Shown: piece after piece, positions 1 to 7,905 of the stretch | Layout of the letters: every line of letters begins with the position of its first letter | Numbering within the stretch: the first letter of the stretch is position 1 | Source: an uncultured Oscillospiraceae bacterium | GTDB lineage: Bacteria > Bacillota > Clostridia > Oscillospirales > Ruminococcaceae | NCBI GenBank assembly: GCA_905212515.1 | Contig: CAJMEU010000036.1 | Coordinates: forward strand, 1-20,656 | DNA: 20,656 bases | Direction of reading: 5' to 3' | Program-made: the position numbers and the translations under genes | Notes under the pieces: model-generated | The model's input: the letters and a program-made list of their open reading frames with translations, nothing else | What the model was told of the DNA's origin: nothing | Database searches by the model: none

Positions 1-52
<52 letters not shown>

Positions 53-85
53 ACGGCCGTTCTTCTGTTTTTCGAGTGCCTATTT

Positions 86-114
86 ATATTAGCAAAACCC
101 AGGCAAAAAGTCAA
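86..114 (-). promoter_or_regulatory. sigma-A type promoter for the tRNA
   Basis: On the minus strand there is a TTGACT -35 box (109-114), a 17-bp spacer and a TAATAT -10 box (86-91), about 34 bases upstream of the tRNA 5' end. Assignment rests on box match and position only. Confidence 0.5.
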
Positions 115-146
115 CAGGAAAAATCAATTTTTGCAAAAATATTTCC

Positions 147-175
147 TTGCCCTGCAAAAGCCTCTGCCTTACAAT
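147..175 (+). promoter_or_regulatory. promoter for the GNAT acetyltransferase gene
   Basis: A TTGCCC -35 box (147-152), 17-bp spacer and TACAAT -10 box (170-175) would start transcription near 182. That leaves a short leader containing the ribosome binding site AAGGGGG before the ATG at 205. Confidence 0.5.
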
Positions 176-204
176 AAGGATAACAGCGAAAGGGGGCTTT
201 TTCA

Positions 205-687
205 ATGCCTGATATGCTGGTGAAATTGTACGACCTGCCCGACGCCGCGCCGGCGCTGGAGGCCTGCGCCGCCCAAGGGGTGCAGATCCGCCGCGCCATG
301 ACGCCGGACAAGGCCGCCGTGACGGCGTGGGCTGCCCAAAACCTGGGCCCCGGCGCGGGCGGGGAGGCGGACGTGTGCTTTGCCCGCTTCCCTGTCTCCT
401 GCTTTCTCGCCACCCGCGGCAGGCAGATCGTGGGCTTCGCCTGTTACAACGCCACGGCGCCGGATTTTTTCGGTCCCACCGCTGTGGCGGAAAGCGAGCG
501 CGGCAGCGGCGTGGGCAAGGCCCTGCTGCTGCGCAGTTTGCAGGCCCTGCGGGACGAGGGGTACGCCTACGCCATCATCGGCGGCGTGGGCCCGGCGGAA
601 TTTTACGCAAAATGCGCGGGCGCGGTGCTGATCGAAGGCTCTTCCCCCGGCATTTACCGCGATTATTTGGGCGGCATGAACGATTAA
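205..687 (+). CDS. GNAT-family N-acetyltransferase
   Basis: A 160-residue protein with the acetyl-CoA binding core of the GNAT fold. Residues 94-110 carry motif A, with ERGSGVGKALL matching the R/Q-x-x-G-x-G/A pyrophosphate-binding pattern that binds acetyl-CoA, and the following helix LRSLQALRDEGY is typical. The C-terminal part (AIIGGVGPAEFYAKCAG) fits the usual beta-strand and helix after motif A. The family transfers acetyl groups from acetyl-CoA to amines; the substrate cannot be told from sequence. There is no signal peptide, so it is cytoplasmic. The ATG at 205 is preceded at good distance by an AAGGGGG site. It stands alone between a divergent tRNA and a convergent aminopeptidase operon, so it is probably monocistronic. 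Confidence 0.85.
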   Translation: MPDMLVKLYDLPDAAPALEACAAQGVQIRRAMTPDKAAVTAWAAQNLGPGAGGEADVCFARFPVSCFLATRGRQIVGFACYNATAPDFFGPTAVAESERGSGVGKALLLRSLQALRDEGYAYAIIGGVGPAEFYAKCAGAVLIEGSSPGIYRDYLGGMND

Positions 688-699
688 AACAAAACAACG

Positions 700-735
700 G
701 CGCCGGCCCGCAGATGAGGGCCGGCGCTTTTGTTT
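700..735. terminator. bidirectional intrinsic terminator
   Basis: A perfect 10-bp stem GCGCCGGCCC (700-709) / GGGCCGGCGC (718-727) with an 8-base loop is followed by TTTTGTTT on the plus strand. It is preceded by AAAACAAAAC, which gives a U-rich tail on the minus strand too. It sits between the convergent GNAT and aminopeptidase genes and can end both transcripts. Confidence 0.9.
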
Positions 736-2140
736 ATTTTTTGCTTGCTTTAAAGGCGGAAAAGGCTTTGTAAGTCATGTATACGTCCAGCTTGGAGACG
801 ATTTCAAACGGGGCGTGCATGGCCAGCACGGGCACGCCGATGTCCACCGTGTCCACGTCGTGGCTGGACACATATTTGGCCACGGTGCCGCCGCCGCCCA
901 CGTCCACCTTGCCCAGCTCGCCGGTCTGCCAGATCACGCCCGCGTCGTCCAGAATGTCGGCCACAAAGCCCATCAGCTCGGCCGGGGCGTCGTTGGTGGA
1001 GGATTTGCCGAATGCGCCGTTGTATTTGGTCAGGCATCCGCCGCGGTTCATGTAGGAAGCTTTGATTTTCTCCATCACATCCGGGAACGTGGGGTCGAAC
1101 GCGGCGCTCACATCCGCGGACAGGCACTTCGAGTTCTGCAGCATCATGCGGTAATTGGCGCCCTGGATATCGGCCAGATAGCCCAGGAAATGGAACACAT
1201 ATTCACTGTTCAGGCCCGTGGTGCCGTCGGAGCCCACTTCCTCCTTGTCCGTCAGCACGCACACCGAGGTGTGCTGAGGCGTCTTTACGTCCAGCTCCGC
1301 GCACAGCGCGGTGTAGGCGCACACGCGGTCGTCGTGGCCGTAAGCGCCGATCATGCTGCGGTCGAAGCCCACGTCCGTGGCCTTTACCGCGGGCACGGCT
1401 TCGATCTCCGCGCGCACGAAGTCGCGCTCGGTGATGCCGTAGCGCTCGTTCAGCAGCGCCAGCGTCTGCAGTTTGACGCGGTTCTTCACCTCTTCGTCCG
1501 CATAGGGCAGCGAGCCCACCAGGATGTTCAGCTCCTCGCCCTTCAGCCCCTCGCCCAGCGGGCGCTTGCTCTGCTCGGCGCCCAGATGGGGCAGCAGGTC
1601 GGTGACGCAGAACACCGGGTCGCCGGCTTCCTCACCCACGTGCAGCTCCACGATCTCGCCGTCCTTTTTGGCCACCACGCCGTGCAGCGCCAGCGGCGTG
1701 ACGCCCCACTGGTACTTGCGGATGCCGCCGTAATAGTGGGTCTTCAGCAGCACCAGATCGGCGTCCTCATACAGCGGGTTGGGCTTCAGGTCCAGCCGGG
1801 GCGAATCGATGTGGGCGATCATCAGCCGCGCGCCGGCCTCCAAGCCCTGCTTGCCGATGGTGGCCGCCAGGATGGATTTCCCGCGGTTGTTGTAATACAC
1901 CTTGTCGCCCGCCTTATAGGGCTTTTTCGCCGTGCGGTCCAGCGGCTTGTAGCCGGCTTTCACCAGACGGCGTTCGATCTCCTTCACGGCTTCCCGTTCG
2001 GTTTTGGCCGCGTCCAGGAACGCCTTGTAATCCTCGCAGAAGGCCTGCGCTTCCTTCAGCGCCTCGGGCTGTGCGTCCGCGATGTGGGGCTGGGTGAAGG
2101 TCAGCTTTTCCGCCAGCTCCTGCCCTTTTGTCTTTTTCAT
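734..2140 (-). CDS. apeA: M18-family metallo-aminopeptidase
   Basis: A 468-residue cytoplasmic zinc aminopeptidase of peptidase family M18 (aspartyl aminopeptidase-like), which removes N-terminal, often acidic, residues from peptides. The family's metal-binding landmarks are all present: AHIDSPR with His110, YGHDDRV with Asp270/271, DKEEVGS with the Glu pair at 300-301, SADVS with Asp343, and a C-terminal MHAPFE histidine block. The length fits the longer, ApeA-type branch rather than the roughly 430-residue ApeB branch; that subtype call is from memory of family lengths. The ATG at 2140 follows an AAAGGAG site. It is the last gene of the operon and ends inside the bidirectional terminator. 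The substrate preference is inferred from the family. Confidence 0.93.
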   Translation of the reverse strand: MKKTKGQELAEKLTFTQPHIADAQPEALKEAQAFCEDYKAFLDAAKTEREAVKEIERRLVKAGYKPLDRTAKKPYKAGDKVYYNNRGKSILAATIGKQGLEAGARLMIAHIDSPRLDLKPNPLYEDADLVLLKTHYYGGIRKYQWGVTPLALHGVVAKKDGEIVELHVGEEAGDPVFCVTDLLPHLGAEQSKRPLGEGLKGEELNILVGSLPYADEEVKNRVKLQTLALLNERYGITERDFVRAEIEAVPAVKATDVGFDRSMIGAYGHDDRVCAYTALCAELDVKTPQHTSVCVLTDKEEVGSDGTTGLNSEYVFHFLGYLADIQGANYRMMLQNSKCLSADVSAAFDPTFPDVMEKIKASYMNRGGCLTKYNGAFGKSSTNDAPAELMGFVADILDDAGVIWQTGELGKVDVGGGGTVAKYVSSHDVDTVDIGVPVLAMHAPFEIVSKLDVYMTYKAFSAFKASKK

Positions 2141-2199
2141 TGGTCCTGTCTCCTTTGTTCTCCGCCCGCCTTCCGGCCGGCGGCGTTTTTATTTATTCC

Positions 2200-2790
2200 T
2201 TACGCCGCGTAAAGCGCGGTGTATTTGGCGTAGCTTTGGGTCACTTTGTCCACGTAGTGGCTCATCTGGCTGTAGGGGAACGTGTGCAGCGTCCTGCCGT
2301 CCGCCGAATACTCCGGGTTTTCCAAAAGGCCGTCCACCAAACCCATGCCGCTGTGATACGCGGCCGCGGCCGTGGCAAGATCCTCATCGTACCGATGCAG
2401 GCACACCGCCAGCAGATATACGCCGAAGCGGATGTTCGTCTCCGGGTTGGTCAGGTTTTCAAAGGCGATCTCCTCGTTGGGGGCGATCTTGGTTTTGATC
2501 CAGGAAAAGGTCTCTTCCGTGATCTGCATCAGGCCCAACGCGCCCACGCCTGAGCGCGCGGTGGGCGAAAAGCCGCTCTCCGTGCGGATGATGGCGTACA
2601 CCCGGTTTTCGTCCAGCTTATATTTGTCCGCGTAATAAGCGACATAGTCGCTGTATTTGCGCGGGTAGGCCATGCGCTCCACGCTCTCGACGGCGTCCTG
2701 CATAAAGAAGGCGGCCAGCGCCAGCAGCAGGGCTGCGCACAGGAAAGCCGGCCAGCGCAGATGTCTATTGTGTCTCTTCTTCTCTCTCAT
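2200..2790 (-). CDS. membrane-anchored lytic transglycosylase (SLT domain)
   Basis: A 196-residue protein with a basic N-terminus and one hydrophobic segment at about residues 14-30, likely an uncleaved membrane anchor that places the catalytic domain outside. Residues 45-190 form a soluble lytic transglycosylase domain: IIRTESGF with catalytic Glu71, GALGLMQI (83-90), then AAAAYHSG (140-147), the usual A-Y-N/H-x-G block. The family cleaves the MurNAc-GlcNAc bond of peptidoglycan to give 1,6-anhydro ends. The start overlaps the end of the dephospho-CoA kinase gene by 26 bases and has an AAGGGGAG site. Putting wall remodelling in this cytoplasmic-enzyme operon says little about its function. 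Confidence 0.9.
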   Translation of the reverse strand: MREKKRHNRHLRWPAFLCAALLLALAAFFMQDAVESVERMAYPRKYSDYVAYYADKYKLDENRVYAIIRTESGFSPTARSGVGALGLMQITEETFSWIKTKIAPNEEIAFENLTNPETNIRFGVYLLAVCLHRYDEDLATAAAAYHSGMGLVDGLLENPEYSADGRTLHTFPYSQMSHYVDKVTQSYAKYTALYAA

Positions 2791-3403
2791 TGGTCTCCCC
2801 TTGGACGGCGCGCAGCACAGCCGCCGCCTTGGCGCGCAGGCTTTCCAGCGTGCCGTCGTTCTCGATCACGTGATCCGCCGCCGCGCGCAGCCTCCCCTCC
2901 GGCAGCTGGGCGTCCAGCCGGCGCCGGGCAGCCTGCGGGCTCACGCCGTCCCGCGCGGTGATGCGCGCAATGGATTCCTCCAGCGGCGCCGTCACCACGA
3001 TGATCGCGTCGCAGTAAGGCTCCAGCGCCTCGCCCACAATGGCCGCGCCGTCGGCAAAGCATATCTTATGCCCTTCCCGGGCGGCGCGGTGCACCGCGTC
3101 CAGCATGGCGGCAATGATGGCGGGGTGTGTGATGTCCGTCAACTGCCGCGTGCCCTGGGGCGTGGCAAAGGCCCGGTCGGGCAGCAGGCGGCGGCGCAAG
3201 GCGGCGCTTTCATCCAAAATATCCCCGCGAAAGGCATCGACCTGCCGTCCCAGCACCGGGGAACCGGGTTCGGTCACCGCCCGCGCGATGCCGTCGCCGT
3301 CCAGCACCGGATATCCTTGTGTGCGGAAATAATCCGACACCGTGCTTTTCCCGCTGCCGGAGCGGCCCGTCACCCCCACCAGCCGGCACCCGTCCACGCT
3401 CAT
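2765..3403 (-). CDS. coaE: dephospho-CoA kinase
   Basis: A 212-residue P-loop kinase catalysing the last step of coenzyme A synthesis, ATP-dependent phosphorylation of the ribose 3'-hydroxyl of dephospho-CoA. The Walker A loop GRSGSGKST lies at 13-21. The family's D-x-D element is present as LDGDGIAR (34-41), and the central ITHP and FADGAAIVGEALEPYCD segments fit the CoA domain and lid of CoaE. The length is normal, with a slightly long acidic tail. Its start overlaps the stop of the Sua5 gene by 4 bases (ATGA), so the two are probably translationally coupled. An AGGTGG site lies about six bases upstream. Confidence 0.93.
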   Translation of the reverse strand: MSVDGCRLVGVTGRSGSGKSTVSDYFRTQGYPVLDGDGIARAVTEPGSPVLGRQVDAFRGDILDESAALRRRLLPDRAFATPQGTRQLTDITHPAIIAAMLDAVHRAAREGHKICFADGAAIVGEALEPYCDAIIVVTAPLEESIARITARDGVSPQAARRRLDAQLPEGRLRAAADHVIENDGTLESLRAKAAAVLRAVQGETNEREEETQ

Positions 3404-4419
3404 ACCTCCACCACCTGGAAGGCGCAGGCCCGCAGCAGGCGGTTATACACAGCCAGCGCCACTCCCGTTTCATGGGGGCAGCGGGCATAGGCGTTCACCG
3501 CGCCCCGGGCGTCCAGTTCCCGCAGGGCGCTGAACAAAGCCCGGGCCTGGGCGGCTTCGTCTTCCTCGGCCCCATACACCACACAGGGACAAGGCAGTTG
3601 TGCCTCTTCCCCGTCAAAACACAAACAGAAAGTGCCCTTCTGCAAATGTTCCCGGACATATTCTTTATATGCGCCGAACTCCCCTTTGATGAGCGTCACC
3701 TGGGCCTTTGGCGCGTAATGCTTGTATTTCATGCCGGGCGAGGGCGCCTGGGCGCCGGCTTCCAGCTGGTGCAGCACCGCGCCGGACAGGGCCACCGGCC
3801 GGCCCAGCACGTTTTCCAGCTGCTCTTTGGTGATATAGCCCGGCCGCAGCAGTATGGGTGCGTCCCCCGCCAGGGACACCACGGTGGACTCCACGCCCAC
3901 CGCGCAGGGGCCGCCGTCCACGATCAGCGGCACGCGGCCCTCCATATCGGCCAGCACGTCCGCGGCCGTGGTGGGGCTGGGGCTGCCGGACAGGTTGGCC
4001 GAGGGCGCCGCCAGGGGCACGCCGGCCGCGCGGATGATGTCCTGCGCCACAGGGTGGCTGGGCCAGCGCACCGCGGCCGTGGCCTGGCCGGCGCACACCG
4101 CGGCCGCCACACGGGCGCCTTTGGGCAGGATGACGGTCAGCGGGCCGGGCCAAAAGGCCGCGGCCAGTTTTTCCGCCTCCGGCGTCACTGCCTGCCACAG
4201 GCCGTCCAGCATGTCCAGCGAGGCGATGTGAGAGATCAGGGGGTTGTCCTGCGGGCGTCCCTTGGCCGCGAAGATCTTGCCCACGGCCGCGCCGTCAAAA
4301 CTGCTGGCCGCCAGGCCGTATACGGTCTCGGTGGGGATGCCAACCACCTGGCCCTCCCGCAGCAGCCGGCCCGCCAGGGCGATGGATGCTTCATCCGCCG
4401 GGCTCACTTGTGTTTTCAT
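3400..4419 (-). CDS. sua5: L-threonylcarbamoyladenylate synthase, Sua5 type
   Basis: A 339-residue enzyme that makes threonylcarbamoyl-AMP from threonine, bicarbonate and ATP, the first step of t6A37 modification in ANN-decoding tRNAs. The N-terminal YrdC domain shows PTETVYGL (29-36), AAKGRP (51-56), and the SAN motif within APSANLSGSPSPTT (138-151). The conserved linker SPGMKYKHYAP (227-237) leads to a C-terminal Sua5 domain, so this is the two-domain Sua5 type rather than the short TsaC type. Four-base ATGA overlaps join it to the release factor gene upstream and coaE downstream, both translation or cofactor housekeeping genes. The gene is often called ywlC in Bacilli. Confidence 0.95.
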   Translation of the reverse strand: MKTQVSPADEASIALAGRLLREGQVVGIPTETVYGLAASSFDGAAVGKIFAAKGRPQDNPLISHIASLDMLDGLWQAVTPEAEKLAAAFWPGPLTVILPKGARVAAAVCAGQATAAVRWPSHPVAQDIIRAAGVPLAAPSANLSGSPSPTTAADVLADMEGRVPLIVDGGPCAVGVESTVVSLAGDAPILLRPGYITKEQLENVLGRPVALSGAVLHQLEAGAQAPSPGMKYKHYAPKAQVTLIKGEFGAYKEYVREHLQKGTFCLCFDGEEAQLPCPCVVYGAEEDEAAQARALFSALRELDARGAVNAYARCPHETGVALAVYNRLLRACAFQVVEV

Positions 4420-5507
4420 CGGTCCATCTCCTCGCCGGCCGCCTTCAGTTTTTCCGCCCGGTCGGCCGTGATCAGCGGTTCGATCACGTCGTCCAAAGCA
4501 CCGTCCAGCACGCCGTCCAGTTTGTACAGAGTCAGGCCGATGCGGTGGTCCGTCACGCGGCCCTGGGGATAGTTGTAGGTGCGGATGCGTTCCGACCGGT
4601 CGCCCGTGCCCACCTGGCTTTTGCGCTGGGCCGCGATCTGGGCGTCGTGCTTTGCCTGTTCCTGGGCCAGCAGGCGGCTGCGCAGCACCTTAAGGGCCTT
4701 ATCCTTATTTTTATATTGGCTGCGCTCGTCCTGGCACTCCACCACCATGCCCGTGGGCAGGTGGGTAACGCGGATGGCCGAGGAAGTTTTGTTGATGTGC
4801 TGGCCGCCCGCACCGGAGGAACGGAAGGTGTCGATTTTCAGATCCGCCGGGTCGATCTCCACCTCCACCTCCTCCGCCTCGGGCATCACAGCCACGGTCA
4901 CGGTGGACGTGTGGATGCGGCCCTGGGTCTCGGTCTCGGGCACGCGCTGCACCCGGTGCACGCCGCTCTCATATTTCAAACGGCTGTAGGCGCCTTCCCC
5001 CTCCACGGAGAAGCTCACCTCTTTCATGCCGCCCAGTTCGGTCTCGCTGGCGTTCACCACTTCCACCTGCCAGCCTTTGCCCTGTGCATACATGGTGTAC
5101 ATACGCTGCAAACTATGGGCGAACAGAGCCGCCTCCTCGCCGCCGGCGCCGCCGCGTATCTCCACGATCACGCTGCGGTCGTCGTTTTCATCTTTGGGCA
5201 GCAGCAGCAATTTCAGCTGCTCCTCCAACGCCTTTACCTGCTCTTTGTTTTCGTTCCACTGCGCCTGGGCCAGCTCCCGCAGCTCCGGGTCCAGGCCGCC
5301 TTCCTCCAGCAAGTCCTGCGCCTCGCGCAGGGCCGCGCCCGCCGCGGCGTAAGCGTCGTACGTCTCGGCCAGGGGGGTCAGGTCCTTATACTCTTTCATC
5401 AATTTGCGATAGCGCGCCTGGTCGGCCACTGCCGCCGGGTCCTGCAGCTGGCGTCCCACTTCCTCATACCGGCTGCGCACCGCCTGCAATTGGGCTTCGA
5501 TGTGCAT
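4416..5507 (-). CDS. prfA: peptide chain release factor 1
   Basis: A 363-residue class I release factor that recognises UAA and UAG in the ribosomal A site and triggers peptidyl-tRNA hydrolysis. The catalytic GGQ lies at 234-236 within SSGAGGQHINKTSSA. The codon-reading tripeptide is present in the P-x-T form as PET at 190-192 (RVPETETQGR), the variant also found in Bacilli. The N-terminal helical domain is complete. The start has an AAAGGAGAG site. In many Firmicutes the GGQ methyltransferase gene prmC follows prfA; here Sua5 follows directly, so prmC must lie elsewhere or be absent. Fifty bases separate it from the DUF951 gene upstream, with no terminator, so co-transcription is likely. Confidence 0.97.
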   Translation of the reverse strand: MHIEAQLQAVRSRYEEVGRQLQDPAAVADQARYRKLMKEYKDLTPLAETYDAYAAAGAALREAQDLLEEGGLDPELRELAQAQWNENKEQVKALEEQLKLLLLPKDENDDRSVIVEIRGGAGGEEAALFAHSLQRMYTMYAQGKGWQVEVVNASETELGGMKEVSFSVEGEGAYSRLKYESGVHRVQRVPETETQGRIHTSTVTVAVMPEAEEVEVEIDPADLKIDTFRSSGAGGQHINKTSSAIRVTHLPTGMVVECQDERSQYKNKDKALKVLRSRLLAQEQAKHDAQIAAQRKSQVGTGDRSERIRTYNYPQGRVTDHRIGLTLYKLDGVLDGALDDVIEPLITADRAEKLKAAGEEMDR

Positions 5508-5557
5508 CGTTCGTCTCTCCTTTATCCCGTAAAAACAGCAGACAAAAGAAAGGCCCG

Positions 5558-5749
5558 CTAGAGCTGCCGGCCCTCTCGGAACACTTTTTTGATGTTTTTT
5601 TCGATCTTACTGCGTGCCACCATCACCTCGCGCCCACACTTCGTGCAGCGGATGCGAAAATCCATCCCCACCCGCAATACCAGGAACTCGTTGTTGCCGC
5701 AGGGATGCATTTTTTTGGTGATGATATGGTCGTTCAATTGAATATCCAT
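5558..5749 (-). CDS. DUF951-family small zinc-ribbon protein
   Basis: A 63-residue basic protein matching the DUF951 family of Firmicutes. It keeps HPCG (Cys17), the LRVGMDFRIRC core and the pair CTKC (Cys35, Cys38), arranged as a small zinc ribbon, followed by a lysine-rich tail ending SKIEKNIKKV. The family's function is not established; the fold and charge suggest nucleic acid binding, which is inference only. A GGGAGA site precedes the ATG, and a strong promoter lies 30-60 bases upstream. It is the first gene of the transcription unit that continues into prfA and sua5, a context that hints at a link to translation. Confidence 0.88.
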   Translation of the reverse strand: MDIQLNDHIITKKMHPCGNNEFLVLRVGMDFRIRCTKCGREVMVARSKIEKNIKKVFREGRQL

Positions 5750-5780
5750 ATTTCTCCCACTTTTTTAAAGATACACATGT

Positions 5781-5809
5781 ATTATATATCAAACAAGGGC
5801 GTTTCGCAA
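5781..5809 (-). promoter_or_regulatory. promoter of the DUF951-prfA operon
   Basis: On the minus strand TTGCGA (5804-5809), a 17-bp spacer and a perfect TATAAT (5781-5786) lie upstream of the DUF951 start. It drives the whole leftward operon down to the terminator at 700-735, unless there are internal promoters that I did not see. Confidence 0.7.
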
Positions 5810-5888
5810 ATAATTGCGCGCAAGTTCACATATATTTTACAGGCTGCGCCCTGCGCGCGGACGAATAAAAGAAGGACGGTAGAGAAAA

Positions 5889-6782
5889 ATGGGTTTTCAG
5901 GCAGAAGGGCTCCGGCAGGGCCCGCAAAAAATATCCCGTGAATTTTTGCGCCGCGCCATGCAGGCGCGCACCATTTTGGAGAGCCGCGCGCTCAGTTTCG
6001 GCCCTGACAAGGCGCTTCACTTGTCAATGGACGACATCGAATTATTGATGCCCTACGAGGAGTGCGCCGACGGTGTGCGCGAAGGCACGGTGCGGGACAT
6101 CGCCCTGATCACGCGGGTGGGGCGGCCGGTGTGTTTCATTGTGACGCAGGTGCCCGAAGAAGGGCCGGTGCTTGTCTCCCGCGCCCTGGCCCAGCAGCAG
6201 TGTAAAGCGGATTATCTTGACACCCTGTTCCCCGGCGCCAGCCTGCCCTGCAGGGTGGCCCACAGCGAGCCTTTCGGCGCCTTCTGCGACGTCGGCGGCG
6301 GCATCTCGGCCCTGCTGCCCATCGACTGCATGTCCGTCTCCCGCATCGCCTCCCCCGCCGACCGGGTGCGCGTGGGCGATGACATCGTGTGCGCGGTGAA
6401 AAGCCGCGACGAGGCCGGACGCCTGGTGCTGACCATGAAAGAGCTGCTGGGCACCTGGGAGGAAAACGCCGCCCGTTTCGCCCCCGGCGAAACCGTGGTG
6501 GGCATCGTGCGCAGCGTGGAGGAATACGGCGTGTTCGTGGAACTGGCCCCCAATTTGGCCGGTTTGGCCGAGCCTGTGCCCGGGCTGAAAAAGGGGCAGA
6601 TGGTCAGTGTATATATCAAAACCATCCTGCCCCAGCGCATGAAGATCAAGCTGGTGATCCTGCACGCGCTGGAGGATGAGCAGTTCCGATTCCCCCTGCA
6701 ATATACCATCCAGGGCGGCCATATCGATCACTGGGTCTTTTCCCCGCCCGAGGCGCCCCGCCTGATCGAGACTGTTTTTTAG
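5889..6782 (+). CDS. S1-domain RNA-binding protein
   Basis: A 297-residue cytoplasmic protein made of S1-like OB folds. A degenerate unit covers about residues 62-100, a clear S1 domain covers about 114-185 (LPCRVAHSEPFGAFCDVGGGI, then RVGDDIVCAV and RLVLTMKE), and a third covers about 198-255 (GETVVGIVRSVEEYGVFVEL). It resembles the truncated, ribosomal-protein-S1-like proteins common in Clostridia, which have fewer repeats than the 30S protein. It probably binds single-stranded RNA; the target is unknown. The start ATG has an AGAAGGAC stretch about 11-18 bases upstream, a somewhat long spacing. It is transcribed away from the DUF951 operon across a 139-base divergent region. I found no convincing promoter for it there. 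Confidence 0.85.
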   Translation: MGFQAEGLRQGPQKISREFLRRAMQARTILESRALSFGPDKALHLSMDDIELLMPYEECADGVREGTVRDIALITRVGRPVCFIVTQVPEEGPVLVSRALAQQQCKADYLDTLFPGASLPCRVAHSEPFGAFCDVGGGISALLPIDCMSVSRIASPADRVRVGDDIVCAVKSRDEAGRLVLTMKELLGTWEENAARFAPGETVVGIVRSVEEYGVFVELAPNLAGLAEPVPGLKKGQMVSVYIKTILPQRMKIKLVILHALEDEQFRFPLQYTIQGGHIDHWVFSPPEAPRLIETVF

Positions 6783-6793
6783 CCTGTTTTTTG

Positions 6794-6815
6794 ATGCGTT
6801 TTCCGCGCATATTTC
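6794..6815 (+). terminator. weak terminator-like hairpin after the S1-domain gene
   Basis: A 5-bp stem ATGCG (6794-6798) / CGCAT (6806-6810) is followed by ATTTC and further T-rich sequence. The stem is short, so read-through into the next gene is likely. Confidence 0.3.
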
Positions 6816-6844
6816 TTTACTTTTAAGTGTTTTTCATGTAAAAT
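6816..6844 (+). promoter_or_regulatory. promoter for the DUF4364 gene
   Basis: TTTACT (6816-6821), 17-bp spacer and TAAAAT (6839-6844) give a plausible sigma-A promoter with a leader of about 80 bases before the ATG at 6932. Confidence 0.5.
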
Positions 6845-6931
6845 AAAAGAAGTTTATCCTGCATTTTTGCGTCACATTCCCTTTATGGGACCTCTTGGGC
6901 GCTGAATTCTGACAAAAAGGGGGGCGCGGCC

Positions 6932-7516
6932 ATGCCGGGCAACGCATTTACCGCCGGTGTCAAGCCCGGCGGGCTCACCACTTCCACGGAGATCCGCATC
7001 CTTCTTTGCTACCTTATCAAAAACGCCCCCTCCCCCCTCTCCCAGGAGGAACTGGAGGGCGCTTTGTTGGGTGAGGAGCTGGTAAACTATTTTGAACTGG
7101 CTTCCAACCTGGGGGACTTGTGCGACCAGGGGCTGGTGGAACGGGATGAGGCCGGCCGTTTCCACATCCTGGCCGCCGGGGGCGAGGTGGCCGATACCCT
7201 GCAGAACGACGTGCCCCGCAGCGTGCGGGACGCGGCCTCGCGGGCGGTGATTCTGGCGCAGCAGTTTGCCCGCAAATCCGCCCAGCACCATGTGGAGATC
7301 ACCCCTTGCGGCGCGGGCTATACCCTGCACTGCAGTATCGACGAGCTGGGCGGCAACGTGTTCTCGCTGTCCATCTACATGCCGGACAAAAACAGCGCCC
7401 GCCTGGCGCGGGAACAGTTCATTGAAAACGGCGCGGAGATCTACAAGCTGCTGCTGGCCGCCTTTACCGGCAACGACAAACTGATCCACGATATTTCCGA
7501 GGGGATCACATTATGA
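6932..7516 (+). CDS. DUF4364-family protein
   Basis: A 194-residue protein of the DUF4364 family, widespread in Clostridia. The N-terminal 85 residues look like a winged helix (EIRILLCYLIKNAPSPLSQEEL, then LASNLGDLCDQGLVERDEAGRF). The C-terminal half (about 112-160) alternates short strands, with HHVEITPCGAGYTLHCSID and FSLSIYMPDKNSA. This suggests a DNA-binding regulator with a small ligand or dimerisation domain, but no role has been established for the family. An AAGGGGGG site lies eight bases before the start. The gene ends in a strong terminator eight bases downstream of its stop codon. Confidence 0.85.
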   Translation: MPGNAFTAGVKPGGLTTSTEIRILLCYLIKNAPSPLSQEELEGALLGEELVNYFELASNLGDLCDQGLVERDEAGRFHILAAGGEVADTLQNDVPRSVRDAASRAVILAQQFARKSAQHHVEITPCGAGYTLHCSIDELGGNVFSLSIYMPDKNSARLAREQFIENGAEIYKLLLAAFTGNDKLIHDISEGITL

Positions 7517-7523
7517 GTATCCG

Positions 7524-7551
7524 GCACCTTGTTTTCGCAAGGTGCTTTTTT
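7524..7551 (+). terminator. intrinsic terminator of the DUF4364 gene
   Basis: An 8-bp stem GCACCTTG (7524-7531) / CAAGGTGC (7538-7545) with a 6-base loop, followed by six T residues. Confidence 0.93.
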
Positions 7552-7575
7552 AGTATCCAGGTATAGAAGTAACAC

Positions 7576-7614
7576 GGTTTTCAGCCGCGCAGCACCGCCG
7601 CGCGGCTGAAAACT
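7576..7614. repeat. 14-bp perfect inverted repeat in the intergenic region
   Basis: GTTTTCAGCCGCGC (7577-7590) is followed after nine bases by its exact complement (7600-7613). No T-run follows on either strand, so it is not a standard terminator. It stands just outside the larger structured element at 7633-7905. Confidence 0.8.
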
Positions 7615-7632
7615 TCGCAGCATCCAGCCAGA

Positions 7633-7905
7633 GCCACAGGCGGGGATGGCGAGGGCCGGGGTTTTGCCGCCAGGGCCCCAGACTGAACAGCGTGAAGCCT
7701 GGGGGCGGCAAAATGGCGGTAAATGCCGACAAGGGAGCGGGGCCCGCGGGCCCCCGCCGGAAAAATGGCCGTATACGATATGGCCAACTAGCAGTCCGTT
7801 TTGCATAGCAGACGCCGCGTGTAAAATGTGCGCGGCGAGGGCTGCAGGGTGGCGGCTGACTGACGCCAGCCGAGCCCGAGAACGCAGCCAGCGCCCGCCT
7901 GTGGC
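7633..7905. other. candidate structured RNA or fold-back element
   Basis: This 273-base stretch has no convincing gene. Its ends are a perfect 12-bp complementary pair, GCCACAGGCGGG (7633-7644) and CCCGCCTGTGGC (7894-7905). Inside are separate hairpins: 7662-7671/7704-7713 (10 bp, with a further 5-bp stem 7677-7681/7699-7703), 7737-7757 (GC-rich, one bulge), 7766-7774/7778-7786 (9 bp with one wobble), 7813-7819/7831-7837 (7 bp), and 7839-7843/7873-7877 enclosing 7850-7854/7864-7868. The whole resembles a closed multi-branch RNA. The strand is not known; a terminator-like hairpin at 8007-8028 would suit plus-strand transcription. I recognise no known RNA family. A dispersed palindromic repeat would look similar. 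Confidence 0.45.

Noticed and set aside
815..2212. Long open frames antisense to the M18 aminopeptidase, and similar ones antisense to sua5, prfA and dnaX
   Set aside because: They mirror GC-rich codon bias of the real genes (His/Val/Ala/Gln-rich translations) and lack motifs and start signals.
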